This document shows positions 27,349 through 38,200 of a stretch of 64,000 nt of DNA, piece after piece (within the stretch, counting starts at the first letter, position 1; every line of letters begins with the position of its first letter). The stretch covers positions 7,314,001 through 7,378,000 of the forward strand of contig NZ_CP030771.1 in NCBI RefSeq assembly GCF_006088715.1, read 5' to 3'. The translations under genes were made by a program, and so were the position numbers. The notes under the pieces are model-generated. The model ran no database searches. It had not been told where the DNA came from and worked only from the letters and a program-made list of their open reading frames with translations. The stretch comes from Streptomyces sp. YIM 121038 (lineage in GTDB: Bacteria > Actinomycetota > Actinomycetes > Streptomycetales > Streptomycetaceae).

Positions 27349-28128
27349 ATGTCCATAGTGAGCCCCGAACTCGCCGGTGAGACCCCCTACATCTGGCGCG
27401 CCCGGCAGCCGCAGAGCAGGCACCGGCTCATCTGCTTCCCGCACGCGGGCGCCGGTGCCACGGCCTACGCCGAGTGGGCGGCCCTGCTGCCGCCGGAGAT
27501 CGAGCTGGTCGCCGTGCAGCTGCCCGGCCGTCAGGACCGCATCGCCGAGAAGCCGTTCAGCGAGGTCGGCCCGCTGGTCAGCGTGCTGACCCACGCGCTG
27601 CGGCCCGTGCTCGGCGGTTCGTACTCCTTCTTCGGCCACTCCTGCGGCGCGGCGCTCGCCTTCGAGCTCGCCAAGACCCTGCGCGCCAAGGGCCAGACCG
27701 GGCCCGAGCACCTCTTCCTGTCCGCGCAGGCCGCCCCCGGCGCGACCGGGATCCGGCAGCTGCACGACCTGTCCGACGACGAGTTCCGCGACGCGATGCT
27801 GACCCTCGGCGGCATCGACGAGGAGATCGCGAACGACGAGTTCGTCATGGACTCCCTGGTGCCCGTGCTGCGCGCCGACTTCAGCCTCTGGGAGCGCCAC
27901 CGCACGGCCCCCGAGGCGCCGCTCGACTGCCCCATCACCGTCCTCGCGGGGGAGACCGACCCGCAGGCGCCCAAGGATTCGCTGGACGGCTGGCGCGAGC
28001 AGACGAACGCCGAGTTCACGCTCCGCTTCTACGACGGTGGCCATTTCTACTTCCTCGATTCGCCCGGCATCGTGGTCTCGGCCATCGCCGAGAAGATGCT
28101 GGGCGCGGTGGCGGGGAGGACCGCATGA
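27349..28128 (+). CDS. Type II thioesterase (proofreading)
   Basis: The 259-residue alpha/beta-hydrolase has CFPHAGAGA (oxyanion region), the nucleophile Ser98 in FFGHSCGAA, and His232 in DGGHFYF, all typical of external type II thioesterases. These remove stalled or wrong acyl groups from carrier domains. It starts 13 bases after NRPS-1 and its stop overlaps the A-KR-T start (ATGA), so it is in the main assembly-line operon. It is only distantly similar to the thioesterase beside the halogenase. Confidence 0.9.
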   Translation: MSIVSPELAGETPYIWRARQPQSRHRLICFPHAGAGATAYAEWAALLPPEIELVAVQLPGRQDRIAEKPFSEVGPLVSVLTHALRPVLGGSYSFFGHSCGAALAFELAKTLRAKGQTGPEHLFLSAQAAPGATGIRQLHDLSDDEFRDAMLTLGGIDEEIANDEFVMDSLVPVLRADFSLWERHRTAPEAPLDCPITVLAGETDPQAPKDSLDGWREQTNAEFTLRFYDGGHFYFLDSPGIVVSAIAEKMLGAVAGRTA

Positions 28129-31100
28129 CGAGCCCGGACGCCCTCGGCGTACTCGACGACATCACCGGCCGGATCACCGCGGCCGCCCTCACGGTGCCCG
28201 GAGTCGGCGACGCCGTCGCCGTGGCCCGCAAGGGCGTGCGGACGGCCTCCGCGCCGCGCCCCGCGGCGGCCCCGCCCGCCGCGGAGGCGCAGGACCTCGG
28301 GGACGCCGCGCCCGCCCTCCTGGACGGCGGCCCCGTGCTCATCCCCGACGGCGCGCCGACCACCCTCCAGGAGGCGCTGAGCCAGGCGGCCCGGCTCGCC
28401 CCCGACAAGGGCACGGTCTACCTCACCAAGGGACACGACGACGTGTTCCAGAGCTACGCCGAGCTGCTCGCCGACGCCGAGCGGGTCCTCGCCGGACTCC
28501 GCGCCGCCGGGCTGCGCCCGGGAGACGCGGCGCTGTTCCAGTTCGCCGACAACAAGGCCTTCCTGACCGCGTTCTGGGCCTGTGTGCTCGGCGGCTTCGT
28601 ACCGACCCCGGTCGGCGTGGCCACGACGTACCGGGCGGAGAACGAGACCAACCGCAAGCTGCACAACGCCTGGAAGCTGCTCGCGCGGCCCGTGCTGCTC
28701 ACCGACGACGCCACCGCCGAGGCGCTCGCCGGGGTGCGCGAGCTGTGGGGCGAGCCCGAGGTGCGCATCAGCACCGTCGCCGAACTCCTGGCCTTCGAGC
28801 CCGACAGCGACTGGTTCCCCGCCACCCCCGCGTCCCCGGCGCTCAACCTGCTCACCTCGGGCAGCACCGGGATGCCCAAGTGCGTGCACCACACCCACGC
28901 CAGCCTGGTGGCCCGGTCGCTCGCCGTGATCCAGCACTGCGGCCTCACCGGCGACGACATCAGCCTCATCTACATGCCGTTCGACCACGTCACGGTCGCC
29001 TTCTACAACGTTCGTGACGTCTTCGCGCGGTGTCTGCACATCAACGCCACGACCGAGCACGCCCTCGGCGACCCGCTGCTCTGGCTCGGCTGGGTCGACC
29101 GCTACCGCGTGACGAACACCTGGGCGCCGAACTTCGTCTACGCCCTTGTCAACGAGCACGCCGACGAGGTCCGCACCAACCGCTCCTGGGACCTGTCGTG
29201 CCTGCGCGAGATCGTCAACGGCGGTGAGCCGGTCATCGCCTCGACCAGCCACGCGTTCCTCGAACTGCTCGCCCCGCACGGCCTCGCCGCCGACGCCATG
29301 CGCCCGGCGTGGGGCATGTCCGAGACCTGCTCCGGCGTGACGTACACCCAGCAGCACCGCGACGACCACGCCGCGGGCACCGTCGCCATCGACCCGGCCT
29401 CGCTGACCGGCACCGTCCGCCACGTCGACCCGGCCGACAAGGCCGCGGTCGTCCTCTCGACGGTCGGCAGCCCCCTGCCCGGGGTGCAGCTGCGCATCGT
29501 CGACGACGCGGGCCGGGAGCTGCCCGAGGACCGCCTCGGCGAGCTGCGCATCCGCGGTCTGACGCTGATGCACGGCTACTTCGCCAACGAGGAGGCCAAC
29601 CGCGAGGCGTTCGACGAGGACGGCTGGTTCCGCACCGGCGACCTCGCGTTCGTCCACGACGGCGAGGTCGTGATCGCCGGGCGCAAGAAGGACCAGATCA
29701 TCGTGCGCGGCATCAACTACATGGCGCACGAGGTCGAGAGCGTCGTGGAGCGGGCCGCGGGCGTGAAGGTCACCTTCTCGGCCGCCGTCGGGGTGCGCGA
29801 GCCCGGCGCCGACTCCGATCAGCTCGTGGTCTTCTTCGTGCCGGTGCGCTGGGACGCCGACGCGCTCGCCGGGGTCAGCGAGGAGCTGCGCGCCCTGCTG
29901 CCCCGCGAGGTCGGCATCGCGCCCGACCTCCTTGTGCCCGTCACCGAGGCGGAGTTCCCGAAGACGGGCAGCGGCAAGGTCCAGCGGGCCGCGCTCGCCG
30001 CCGCCTTCCGCGCCGGGACCTTCGCCGACCGCGCCATCGGCGGCGAGACGGCCGAGGAGGTGCCGGACACCTGGCTGTTCCGGCGGCAGTGGACCGAGCT
30101 GCCCGACCCCGCAGCGGCGGCGGCCGGGGCCGGGGTCCGGCTCGTCATCGCCGACGACGCCGACGCCGCGCGCCTGGGCGTCGAGGGGCCGGTCATCACC
30201 GTCGGCCGCGGTACGGGCTTCGCCGAGCAGGCGCCCCTGCGGTTCACGGCGCGCACGGACGACCGCGAGGACCTGCGGCGGCTGCTCGCGGCCGTGACCG
30301 AGGCCCACGGCCCGCTCGCCACCGTCGTCCTCGCCCCGCCGCTGTCCGGCGGCGACGACCCGCACGCCCGGCTCACCGCGGCGACGGCGGAGCTCTCCGC
30401 CCTCGTCGGGGCGCTCGCCGACGGGACGTTCGGCCACCCGACGCTGCTCCTGGTCACCTCCGGCTCGGTGTACGTGCGCGAGGGCGACGCCGTCGACCTC
30501 GGCACCTGTGCGCTGCCCGCCCTGGTGCGGACCGCCGTCGCCGAGAACCCCCGCACCGTGATCCGCCAGCTCGACCTGCCCGCCGACCCCGGCGGCTGGC
30601 CGGCGGCCGTGCGCGCCGAACTCGCCGACACCACCAGCACGGGCACCGTCGCCGTGCGCGCGGGCCGGCGCCTCAAGCCGCAGGTGGCCCCGGTCGCCGA
30701 CGACGCCGCGCCGACCGCGGCGCCGCTGGTCGCGGGCGGCCTCTACCTGGTCACCGGCGGCCTCGGCGGCATCGGCCACGAGATCGCGGGCTATCTCGCC
30801 GCCGCCTACGGAGCGCGTCTGCTGCTCGTCGGCAGGTCGCCCGCCGAGGGCGAGAGGGCGGCCCGGCTCGCCGAGCTCTCCGCGCTCGGCAGCGTCGTGT
30901 ACGAGCAGCTCGACATCACCGACGGGGCCGCCCTCGAAGCGGCGGTCGCCGCGGCCGAGGCCCGCTGGGGGCGCCCGCTCGACGGCGCGCTGCACCTGGC
31001 GGGGGCCAACCCCACGGGGCAGTGGGCCGACCTCGAACAGCACACCGTGGCGGCCGAGTCCGAGGAGACGTACGCCGCCCAGTACGGCGCCAAGGTCGCG

Positions 31101-31925
31101 GGCACCCTCGCGGTGGCGCGGGTGCTCCTCACCCGGCCCGACGCCTCGCTCGTGCTCTTCGGCTCCGTGAACGGAGAATTCGGCGGCCATTCCTTCGGCG
31201 CGTATTCGGCGGCCAATGGCTTCCTCGTCGGATTTGCGGACCACTGGCATCACGAGCGCCGCCGCACTGTGCATTGCCTGGCCTGGAGCATGTGGTCGGG
31301 CATCGGCATGAACCAGAACCAGTCCGACGCGCCCGCGCGCAGCCGGGGTTTCCGTTCCATCAACGCCTCGGACGGTCTGCGGCTGTTCACCGAAAGCATC
31401 GTGACCCCGCACCACTACCTGATCGTCGGCCTCGACCTGGGGAATCCGGCGATCGTGGACGAACTGGTTCCGGAACAGCTGCGGATCGGTGAGCTGCTCG
31501 TCGCCTACACCGCCGACGGCGTGGACGCGGAGGCCGTGCACGCGGCCGTCGCGCCCAGCGTGCAGGACTGCCCGGTGCCGGTGCGCCTGGTGCGCGTGGA
31601 CCGGGTCCCGAGGGACGCGGCGGGCGCCGTGGACGTGGCCCGGCTGCTCGCCGACACGGCCGCCGACCGGCCCAAGCGCCGCTTCACGGCGCCCGAGACC
31701 GACCTGGAGCGGCAGCTCGCCGCCCTGTGGTCGGACGCCCTGAACCAGCCGGAGGTCGGCAGGGACGACTCGTTCTTCGACCTCGGCGGCAACTCGATCC
31801 GGGCCACCCGTCTGCTCGCCCTGGTCGACGAGGAGTTCGCCGTCCGGGTGCCGACGCAGGAGCTCTACGAGCACCCCACCGTCGAGGGCATGGCGGCGTT
31901 CGTCACCCGGCACACCGCCGGCTGA
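28125..31925 (+). CDS. A-KR-T protein with FAAL-like adenylation domain
   Basis: The 1266-residue protein has an adenylate-forming domain (about 75-640), a PKS-type ketoreductase with its structural half (about 645-870) and catalytic half (about 870-1100), and a carrier (DSFFDLGGNSIRA). The A domain has LTSGSTGMPKCVHHTH, WGMSETCSGVTY and GRKKDQIIVRGINY, closer to fatty acyl-AMP ligases than to amino acid A domains. The KR is intact: GGLGGIG, catalytic Ser in FGSVNG and Tyr in GAYSAAN. With no C or KS domain it could load a keto acid, reduce it and pass a hydroxy acid to NRPS-2, giving a depsipeptide bond or an N-terminal hydroxyacyl cap. A strong hairpin follows. Confidence 0.85.
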   Translation: MTSPDALGVLDDITGRITAAALTVPGVGDAVAVARKGVRTASAPRPAAAPPAAEAQDLGDAAPALLDGGPVLIPDGAPTTLQEALSQAARLAPDKGTVYLTKGHDDVFQSYAELLADAERVLAGLRAAGLRPGDAALFQFADNKAFLTAFWACVLGGFVPTPVGVATTYRAENETNRKLHNAWKLLARPVLLTDDATAEALAGVRELWGEPEVRISTVAELLAFEPDSDWFPATPASPALNLLTSGSTGMPKCVHHTHASLVARSLAVIQHCGLTGDDISLIYMPFDHVTVAFYNVRDVFARCLHINATTEHALGDPLLWLGWVDRYRVTNTWAPNFVYALVNEHADEVRTNRSWDLSCLREIVNGGEPVIASTSHAFLELLAPHGLAADAMRPAWGMSETCSGVTYTQQHRDDHAAGTVAIDPASLTGTVRHVDPADKAAVVLSTVGSPLPGVQLRIVDDAGRELPEDRLGELRIRGLTLMHGYFANEEANREAFDEDGWFRTGDLAFVHDGEVVIAGRKKDQIIVRGINYMAHEVESVVERAAGVKVTFSAAVGVREPGADSDQLVVFFVPVRWDADALAGVSEELRALLPREVGIAPDLLVPVTEAEFPKTGSGKVQRAALAAAFRAGTFADRAIGGETAEEVPDTWLFRRQWTELPDPAAAAAGAGVRLVIADDADAARLGVEGPVITVGRGTGFAEQAPLRFTARTDDREDLRRLLAAVTEAHGPLATVVLAPPLSGGDDPHARLTAATAELSALVGALADGTFGHPTLLLVTSGSVYVREGDAVDLGTCALPALVRTAVAENPRTVIRQLDLPADPGGWPAAVRAELADTTSTGTVAVRAGRRLKPQVAPVADDAAPTAAPLVAGGLYLVTGGLGGIGHEIAGYLAAAYGARLLLVGRSPAEGERAARLAELSALGSVVYEQLDITDGAALEAAVAAAEARWGRPLDGALHLAGANPTGQWADLEQHTVAAESEETYAAQYGAKVAGTLAVARVLLTRPDASLVLFGSVNGEFGGHSFGAYSAANGFLVGFADHWHHERRRTVHCLAWSMWSGIGMNQNQSDAPARSRGFRSINASDGLRLFTESIVTPHHYLIVGLDLGNPAIVDELVPEQLRIGELLVAYTADGVDAEAVHAAVAPSVQDCPVPVRLVRVDRVPRDAAGAVDVARLLADTAADRPKRRFTAPETDLERQLAALWSDALNQPEVGRDDSFFDLGGNSIRATRLLALVDEEFAVRVPTQELYEHPTVEGMAAFVTRHTAG

Positions 31926-31952
31926 GTGCTCCCGCGCCGCGTCGGCGCCCCG

Positions 31953-31980
31953 CCGCGGCGGCCGCCCCCGGCCGCCGCGG
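31953..31980. terminator. Hairpin after the A-KR-T gene
   Basis: A perfect 12-bp stem, CCGCGGCGGCCG / CGGCCGCCGCGG, with a CCCC loop, 28 bases after the stop. Likely terminator of the NRPS-1 operon. Confidence 0.6.
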
Positions 31981-31997
31981 CCCGGCCGGTGTCCCGA

Positions 31998-32015
31998 TGT
32001 CCTGTCGCCAGGAAA
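31998..32015 (+). promoter_or_regulatory. Cluster operator, copy E (NRPS-2)
   Basis: TGTCCTGT-CG-CCAGGAAA has a perfect left half and a weaker right half. The centre is about 50 bp upstream of TTGACC (32056-32061), matching copies B to D. Confidence 0.5.
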
Positions 32016-32293
32016 AACGGGGCACCGGCCGCGTGCTGCTCCACCCCGAATTCGCTTGACCCCGAGGGGCGCTGCGGGAAAAGTAAGTGTCGCTCCGCCG
32101 TCAGCCCGAAGTGCCCGACCGCCGTCATCCCGATGTGAATTGAGCGGCAGGTACGAGACGGACCGATAGACCGGCTCGCCCATTCGAAATTCATGAAACC
32201 CACGGACGTCGAGTTCGCGCGCCATCCGCGCCCACCTTTGCGCATGCAATTGGCCCGTCTGTGCAGGAAGACCCACCGAGGAGTTAACGCGAA

Positions 32294-35200
32294 ATGATCC
32301 CTCTGTCCTTTGCGCAGCGCCGGCTGTGGTTCATCGACCGGCTCGAGGGCCCGTCGGCCACGTACAACATCCCGTTCGTGCTGCAGCTGGACGGAGCGCT
32401 GGACGTGGACGCCCTGCGCCTGGCGCTGCGCGACGTCGTGACCCGCCACGAGAGCCTGCGCACGCTGTTCGTCGAGGACGACGAGGGCAGGCCCGTGCAG
32501 CAGATCCTGCCTGCCGACGGCCTCCTGACGGACCTGCCGGTCATCGAGGTGGCGCCCGAGGGCGTGGACGCCGCGACGGCGGAGGCCGCGGCCTACCGGT
32601 TCGACCTCTCCCACGAGATACCGGTGCAGGCGCGCCTGCTGCGCACCGCCCCGGACGCCCACGTCCTGGTCCTCGTCGTGCACCACGCCGCCGCCGACGG
32701 CGAGTCGATCGTGCCGCTGAGCCAGGACCTGGCCACCGCCTACACCGCCCGCGTGGGCTCCCAGGAGCCGGGCTGGGCCGAACTGCCCGTCCAGTACAAG
32801 GACTACACGCTGTGGCAGCGCGAGTACCTCGGCGACGGCGACACCCCCGGCAGCGTCCTGCACACCCAGCTCGACTACTGGCGCCGCGAGCTCGACGGCG
32901 CGCCGCAGCAGCTGCGCCTGCCCACCGACCGGCCGCGCCCCTCGAAGGCCAGCCACCACGGTGACGTGGTCGTCTTCACCGTCGACGCCGACCTCGCCGC
33001 CGCCGTCGACGCGGTCGGCAGCCAGCGCGGTCTGACGCGGGCGATGATGATGCAGTCGACGCTCACCATGCTCCTCAACCACCTCGGCGCGGGCGACGAC
33101 GTCTCCATCGGCCAGACCGTCGCGGGCCGCACCGACAGCGCGCTCACCGAGCTGGTCGGCTTCTTCGTCAACACCTGGGTGCTGCGCACGGACCTGTCGG
33201 GCAACCCGACCCTGGAGCAGGTCCTCGACCGCGTCCAGGACAAGGCCCTCGGCGCCTACGAGAACCAGGACGTGCCCTTCGAGCGGCTCGTCGAGGCGCT
33301 GAACCCGGAGCGCTCCACCGCGTACCACCCCTTCTTCCAGGTGATGTTCAGCTGGCAGAGCACCGCCCGCGTCGAGCTGGACCTGCCGGGCCTGAGCGTC
33401 GAGCTCAAGGCCATCGGCAACGAGACGTCCAAGTTCGACCTGGAGTTCAACTTCTCCTCCGACGAGCAGGGCCGCGTGCACTGCCACCTGGAGTACGCCA
33501 CCGACCTCTTCGACCGGGACACCGTCGTGGAGATGGGCGAGCGCTTCGTCCGCATCCTGCGGCACCTCGCGGCCGACCCCACCATGCGCCTCGGCGCGGT
33601 GGACGTGCTGTCCGACGCCGAGCAGAACGTCCTCGCCGGACGCAACGAGACCGCGGAGCCCACCCCCGAGGGCACCGTCGCCCAGCTCTTCGAGCGGCGC
33701 GCCGAGCTGACCCCGGACGCCATCGCGGTCACCTCCGACGCGCAGGACCTGACCTACCGCGAGCTGGACGAGCGGGCCAACCGCCTGGCGCACGAGCTGA
33801 TCCGGCGCGGCGCGGGCCCCGAGACGCTCATCGGCCTCGCCGTGCCGCGCACCGCGGACCTGGTGACCGCCCTCCTCGGCATCCTCAAGTCCGGTGCGGC
33901 CTACGTGCCCATCGACCCCCGCTACCCCAGCGCCCGCCTCGGCCACATCCTCTCCGAGGCCCGCCCGCAGCTGATCCTGACCGACTCCGCCACCGAGTCG
34001 GTGCTGCCCGCCGGCGACGCCCCCCTCCTCCGGCTCGACGAGGTCGACCTGGACAGCGGCGCCGCGGACACCCCCGCGGCCGCGCTGCACCCGTACAACA
34101 CCGCCTTCGTGATGTACACCTCCGGCTCCACCGGCAAGCCCAAGGGCGTGGCGGTCACGCACATCGGTGTCGTCAACGGCGTGACGCGCCTGGCCGAGGT
34201 GGTCGGCCTGGAGTCGGGCTCGCGGACCCTCGCGGGCACCTCCGTGAACTTCGACGTCTCGGTCTTCGAGATCGTCACCACGCTGTCGGTGGGCGGCACC
34301 GTCGAGGTGGTCCGTGACGCCCTGGTCGTCGCCGAGCGCGGCGGCTGGTCCGGCAGCGTGATCAGCTCGGTCCCGTCGGTCTTCGCCGAGCTCCTGGACC
34401 AGGTGGGCGGGAAGATCCAGGCCGACACGGTCGTCTTCGGCGGCGAGGCGCTTTCCGCCTCCCTCGTGGAGCGGGCCCGGGAGGCGATCCCGGGCGTGCG
34501 CGTGATCAACCCGTACGGCCAGACCGAGTCGTTCTACGCGACCGCCTTCCACGCCGAGGAGGGCTGGACCGGCACGGCCGGCGCGCCCATCGGCGTACCG
34601 CTCGGCAACATGCGCACCTACGTCCTGGGCGCCGGCCTGAAGCCGGTGGCGCCGGGCGTCGTGGGCGAGCTGTACGTGGCGGGCGAGGTGGCGCGCGGCT
34701 ACTTCGGCCAGGCCGGACTGACCGCCGAGCGCTTCGTGGCCGACCCCTACGGCCCGGTCGGGCACCGCATGTACCGCACCGGTGACCTGGCCCGCTGGAA
34801 CGACCACGGGCAGCTGGAGTACGTCGGCCGTGACGACGCGCAGGTCAAGGTGCGCGGCTTCCGCATCGAGCCCGGCGAGGTGGAGGCGGCCCTGACCGCC
34901 CACCCGGGCGTCGCGAAGGCCGCGGTGGTCACGCGGCAGCACCAGGGCAGCACCCAGCTGGTGGGCTATGTGGTGGCCACGCAGCTGTGGGAGTCCGAGC
35001 CCGGCGCGGTGGCGAACGTCGGCGACCTCGACGTCGACCTGACGGCCGCCGTCTCCTCGCGCGAGCTGCGCAGGTTCGTCTCCGACCGGCTGCCGGAGTT
35101 CATGGTGCCGTCGGTGTTCGTGATGCTGGACCGGCTCCCGCTGGACCCCAACGGCAAGCTGGACCGCAAGGCCCTGCCCGAGCCGGAGTTCACCGGCAGC

Positions 35201-38200
35201 GACTACCGCGCGCCGCGCAACGAGGTGGAGGAGATCCTCGCCGGGGTCTACTCCGACGTCCTCGGCCTGGAGCGGGTCGGCATCGACGACGACTTCTTCG
35301 CCGTCGGCGGTGACTCCATCCGCTCGATCCAGGTGGTGGCGCGGGCCAGGACCCGGGGCGTGGAGGTCACGCCGCGGCAGATCTTCGAGGCCCGTACGGT
35401 CGCCGAGCTGGCCGAGCTGGCCGCCGACGGTGTCCAGACCGGACCCGTCCTGGAGGAGCTGGCGGGCGGCGGCACCGGCTTCATGCCGCATCTGCCGGTC
35501 GGCCACTGGCTCGACGAACTCGGCGCGGGCGTCGACCGGTTCACCATGTCGATGACCGTCGACCTGCCCGTCGGCATGGACGAGGCCGCCCTGGTCGCGA
35601 CCCTCACGGCGGTCCTCGACCGGCACGACGCGCTGCGCTCGCGCCTGGTCACGGGCGAGCGGCCCGGCCTTGAGGCGTCCGCCCCCGGCACGGTCGACGC
35701 CGCCTCGCTCCTCCACCGGATCGCCTGCGACGGCACCTGGGCGGACGGCTGGCGCGAGCAGGCCGCCGCCGAGCTGGACGCCGCCGCCGACCGCCTGGCC
35801 GCCGAGGCCGGGGTCATGGCGCGGTTCGTGTGGTTCGACGCCGGTACCGAGCGCGCCGGACGCCTGATCCTCGTGCTGCACCACCTCGTCGTCGACGGCG
35901 TGTCCTGGAGCATCCTGCTGCCCGACCTGGCGGCCGCCTGGAAGGACGTCCGCGAGGGCCGCACCCCGGACCTCGCCCCGGTGGGCACCTCCGCCCGCCG
36001 CTGGGCGCACGCCCTGGCCGACGAGGCCGCGTCCGCCGAGCGCGGCGCGGAGCTGGCGCTGTGGCGCTCCATCGTCGCCGGACCCGACCCGGTCCTCGGC
36101 AGCCGCCCCCTCGACCCGGCCGTCGACACCATCGCGACGATCGAGTACGTCCGCAAGGACCTGCCCGTGGCGGCCACGGAGGCGCTCCTGACGAGCCTCC
36201 CCGCGGCCTACCGGGGCGGCGTCAACGACGGTCTGCTCGCCGCGCTCGCGCTGGCGGTGGCCAAGTGGCGCAAGCAGCGCGGCGTCGACGCCGCCGCCGC
36301 GTCCTCGCTCCTCCTGCGCATGGAGGGCCACGGCCGTGAGGAGGCCGCCGCGCCCGGCGCCGACCTCTCCCGGACGGTGGGCTGGTTCACCAGCATGTAC
36401 CCCGTCCGCCTGGACGTCGCGGGCGTCGACCTGGACGAGGCCCTCACCGGCGGCGCCGCCGCGGGCACCGCCGTCAAGGCGGTCAAGGAGCAGCTGCTCG
36501 CCGTCCCGGACAAGGGCATCGGCTACGGCCTCCTGCGCTACCTCAACCCGGAGACCGCCGAGGTCCTCAAGCGCTACTCCACCGGCCAGATCTCCTTCAA
36601 CTACCTGGGCCACTACTCGGGTTCGGCGAACATGCCGGAGAACCTGCGGGGCCTCGGCTTCACCCAGGTCGAGGGCACCACCGAGCTGGTCGCCGAGCTC
36701 GACGCCGCCATGCCCGCCCTCGCCGCGCTCAACGTCACCGCGTACGTCGCCGACGGCGAGCAGGGGCCGCGCCTGGCCGCCCGGCTCGACTACCCCTCCG
36801 GCCTCTTCACGCAGGCCGAGGTGGAGGAGCTCGCCGAGCTGTGGACCACCGCCCTGGAAGGCCTCGCGCAGCACGCCGCGCAGCCGGCCGCGGGCGGCCT
36901 GACCCCCTCCGACGTGCCGCTGGTGACGGTGGCCCAGGGCGACCTGGACGCGTGGGAGGAGAAGTACGCGGGCCTGACCGACGTATGGCCGCTGACCGCG
37001 ATGCAGAGCGGTCTGCTGTTCCACACCGAGCTGGCCGGCGCGTCCTTCGACGCCTACCAGATGCAGTTCGACTTCCACCTCGCCGGTGCCGTCGAGCCGC
37101 AGCGGATGCGCGCCGCCGGACAGGCGCTCCTGGACCGCTACCCCAACCTGCGGGCCGCGTTCACCACCGACAGCGCGGGCGACCGCGTCCAGCTCGTGCA
37201 GAGCCACGTCGAACTGCCCTGGCACGAGGAGGACCTGAGCTCCTTCACGGGCGCGGAGCGCGACGAGCAGCTCAAGCGGTTCCTGGCCACCGAGCACGGC
37301 ACCCGCTTCGACGCGGCCACGGCCCCGCTGGTGCGGATGTCGCTGATCAAGCTGGACGACGACGCGTGGGAGCTGGTCTTCACCGCCCACCACGCCCTGT
37401 TCGACGGCTGGTCGATCCCGCTGCTCATGCAGGACCTGATGCGTCTGTACGGCTCGGCCGGTGACGCCACGGACCTGGGCAAGCCGCGCAACTACCGTGA
37501 CTTCCTGGCCTGGCTCTCCCGCCAGGACAAGGACGCCACCGCCGCCGCCTGGGCCGAGGAGCTCCAGGGCGTGGACGAGCCCACGCTGCTGCTGCCCGTC
37601 GGCTCCGACGAGCAGGGCGAGGCCTCGGGCGCCGGCCAGATCGACGTGCCGCTCACCGCGGAGCAGTCCCGTGCGCTCTCGCGCCGCGCGAGCGAGCTGG
37701 GCGTGACCCTGAACACCGTGGTCCAGGGCGCGTGGGCGATGCTCCTCGCGGGTCTGACCGGGCGTCAGGACGTGGTGTTCGGCGCCACGGTCTCGGGCCG
37801 TCCGCCGCAGGTGGCGGGCGTGGACGAGATGGTCGGCCTGTTCATCAACACCCTTCCGGTGCGGGTGGACTGCGCGCCCGGCGCCTCCCTCGGCAGCGTC
37901 CTGAGCACCCTCCAGGACCGCCAGGGCGCGCTGCTCGACCACCACCACCACGGTCTGCTCGACCTGCACCAGAGCACCGGTCTGCGGGCCCTGTTCGACA
38001 CCATGGTGGTCTTCGAGTCGTACCCGATCGACAGCGCCGCGCTCAGCGAGGCGTACTCGGCCGCCGGGATCTCGGTGACCGGGATCAGCCCGCTCAGCGG
38101 CACCCACTACCCGCTGACGGTCATCGCGGTGGCCGAGCCGCACCTGAAGGTGAGCCTCCAGCACCAGCACCACCTGCTCGACCAGGAGCGTGCGCAGGAC

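Larger units (their letters stand above)
31926..32293. other. 368-bp control region upstream of NRPS-2
   Basis: No gene is seen. It contains a hairpin after the A-KR-T stop, operator copy E, the GCTTGACCCCG box shared with the duplicated arms (TTGACC at 32056-32061) and a ~230-bp leader. GAGGAG lies ten bases before the NRPS-2 ATG. NRPS-2 therefore probably forms its own transcript with the P450. Confidence 0.6.

Noticed and set aside
21153..27356. A 2067-codon minus-strand frame opposite NRPS-1
   Set aside because: Same antisense artefact; NRPS motifs are clear on the plus strand only.
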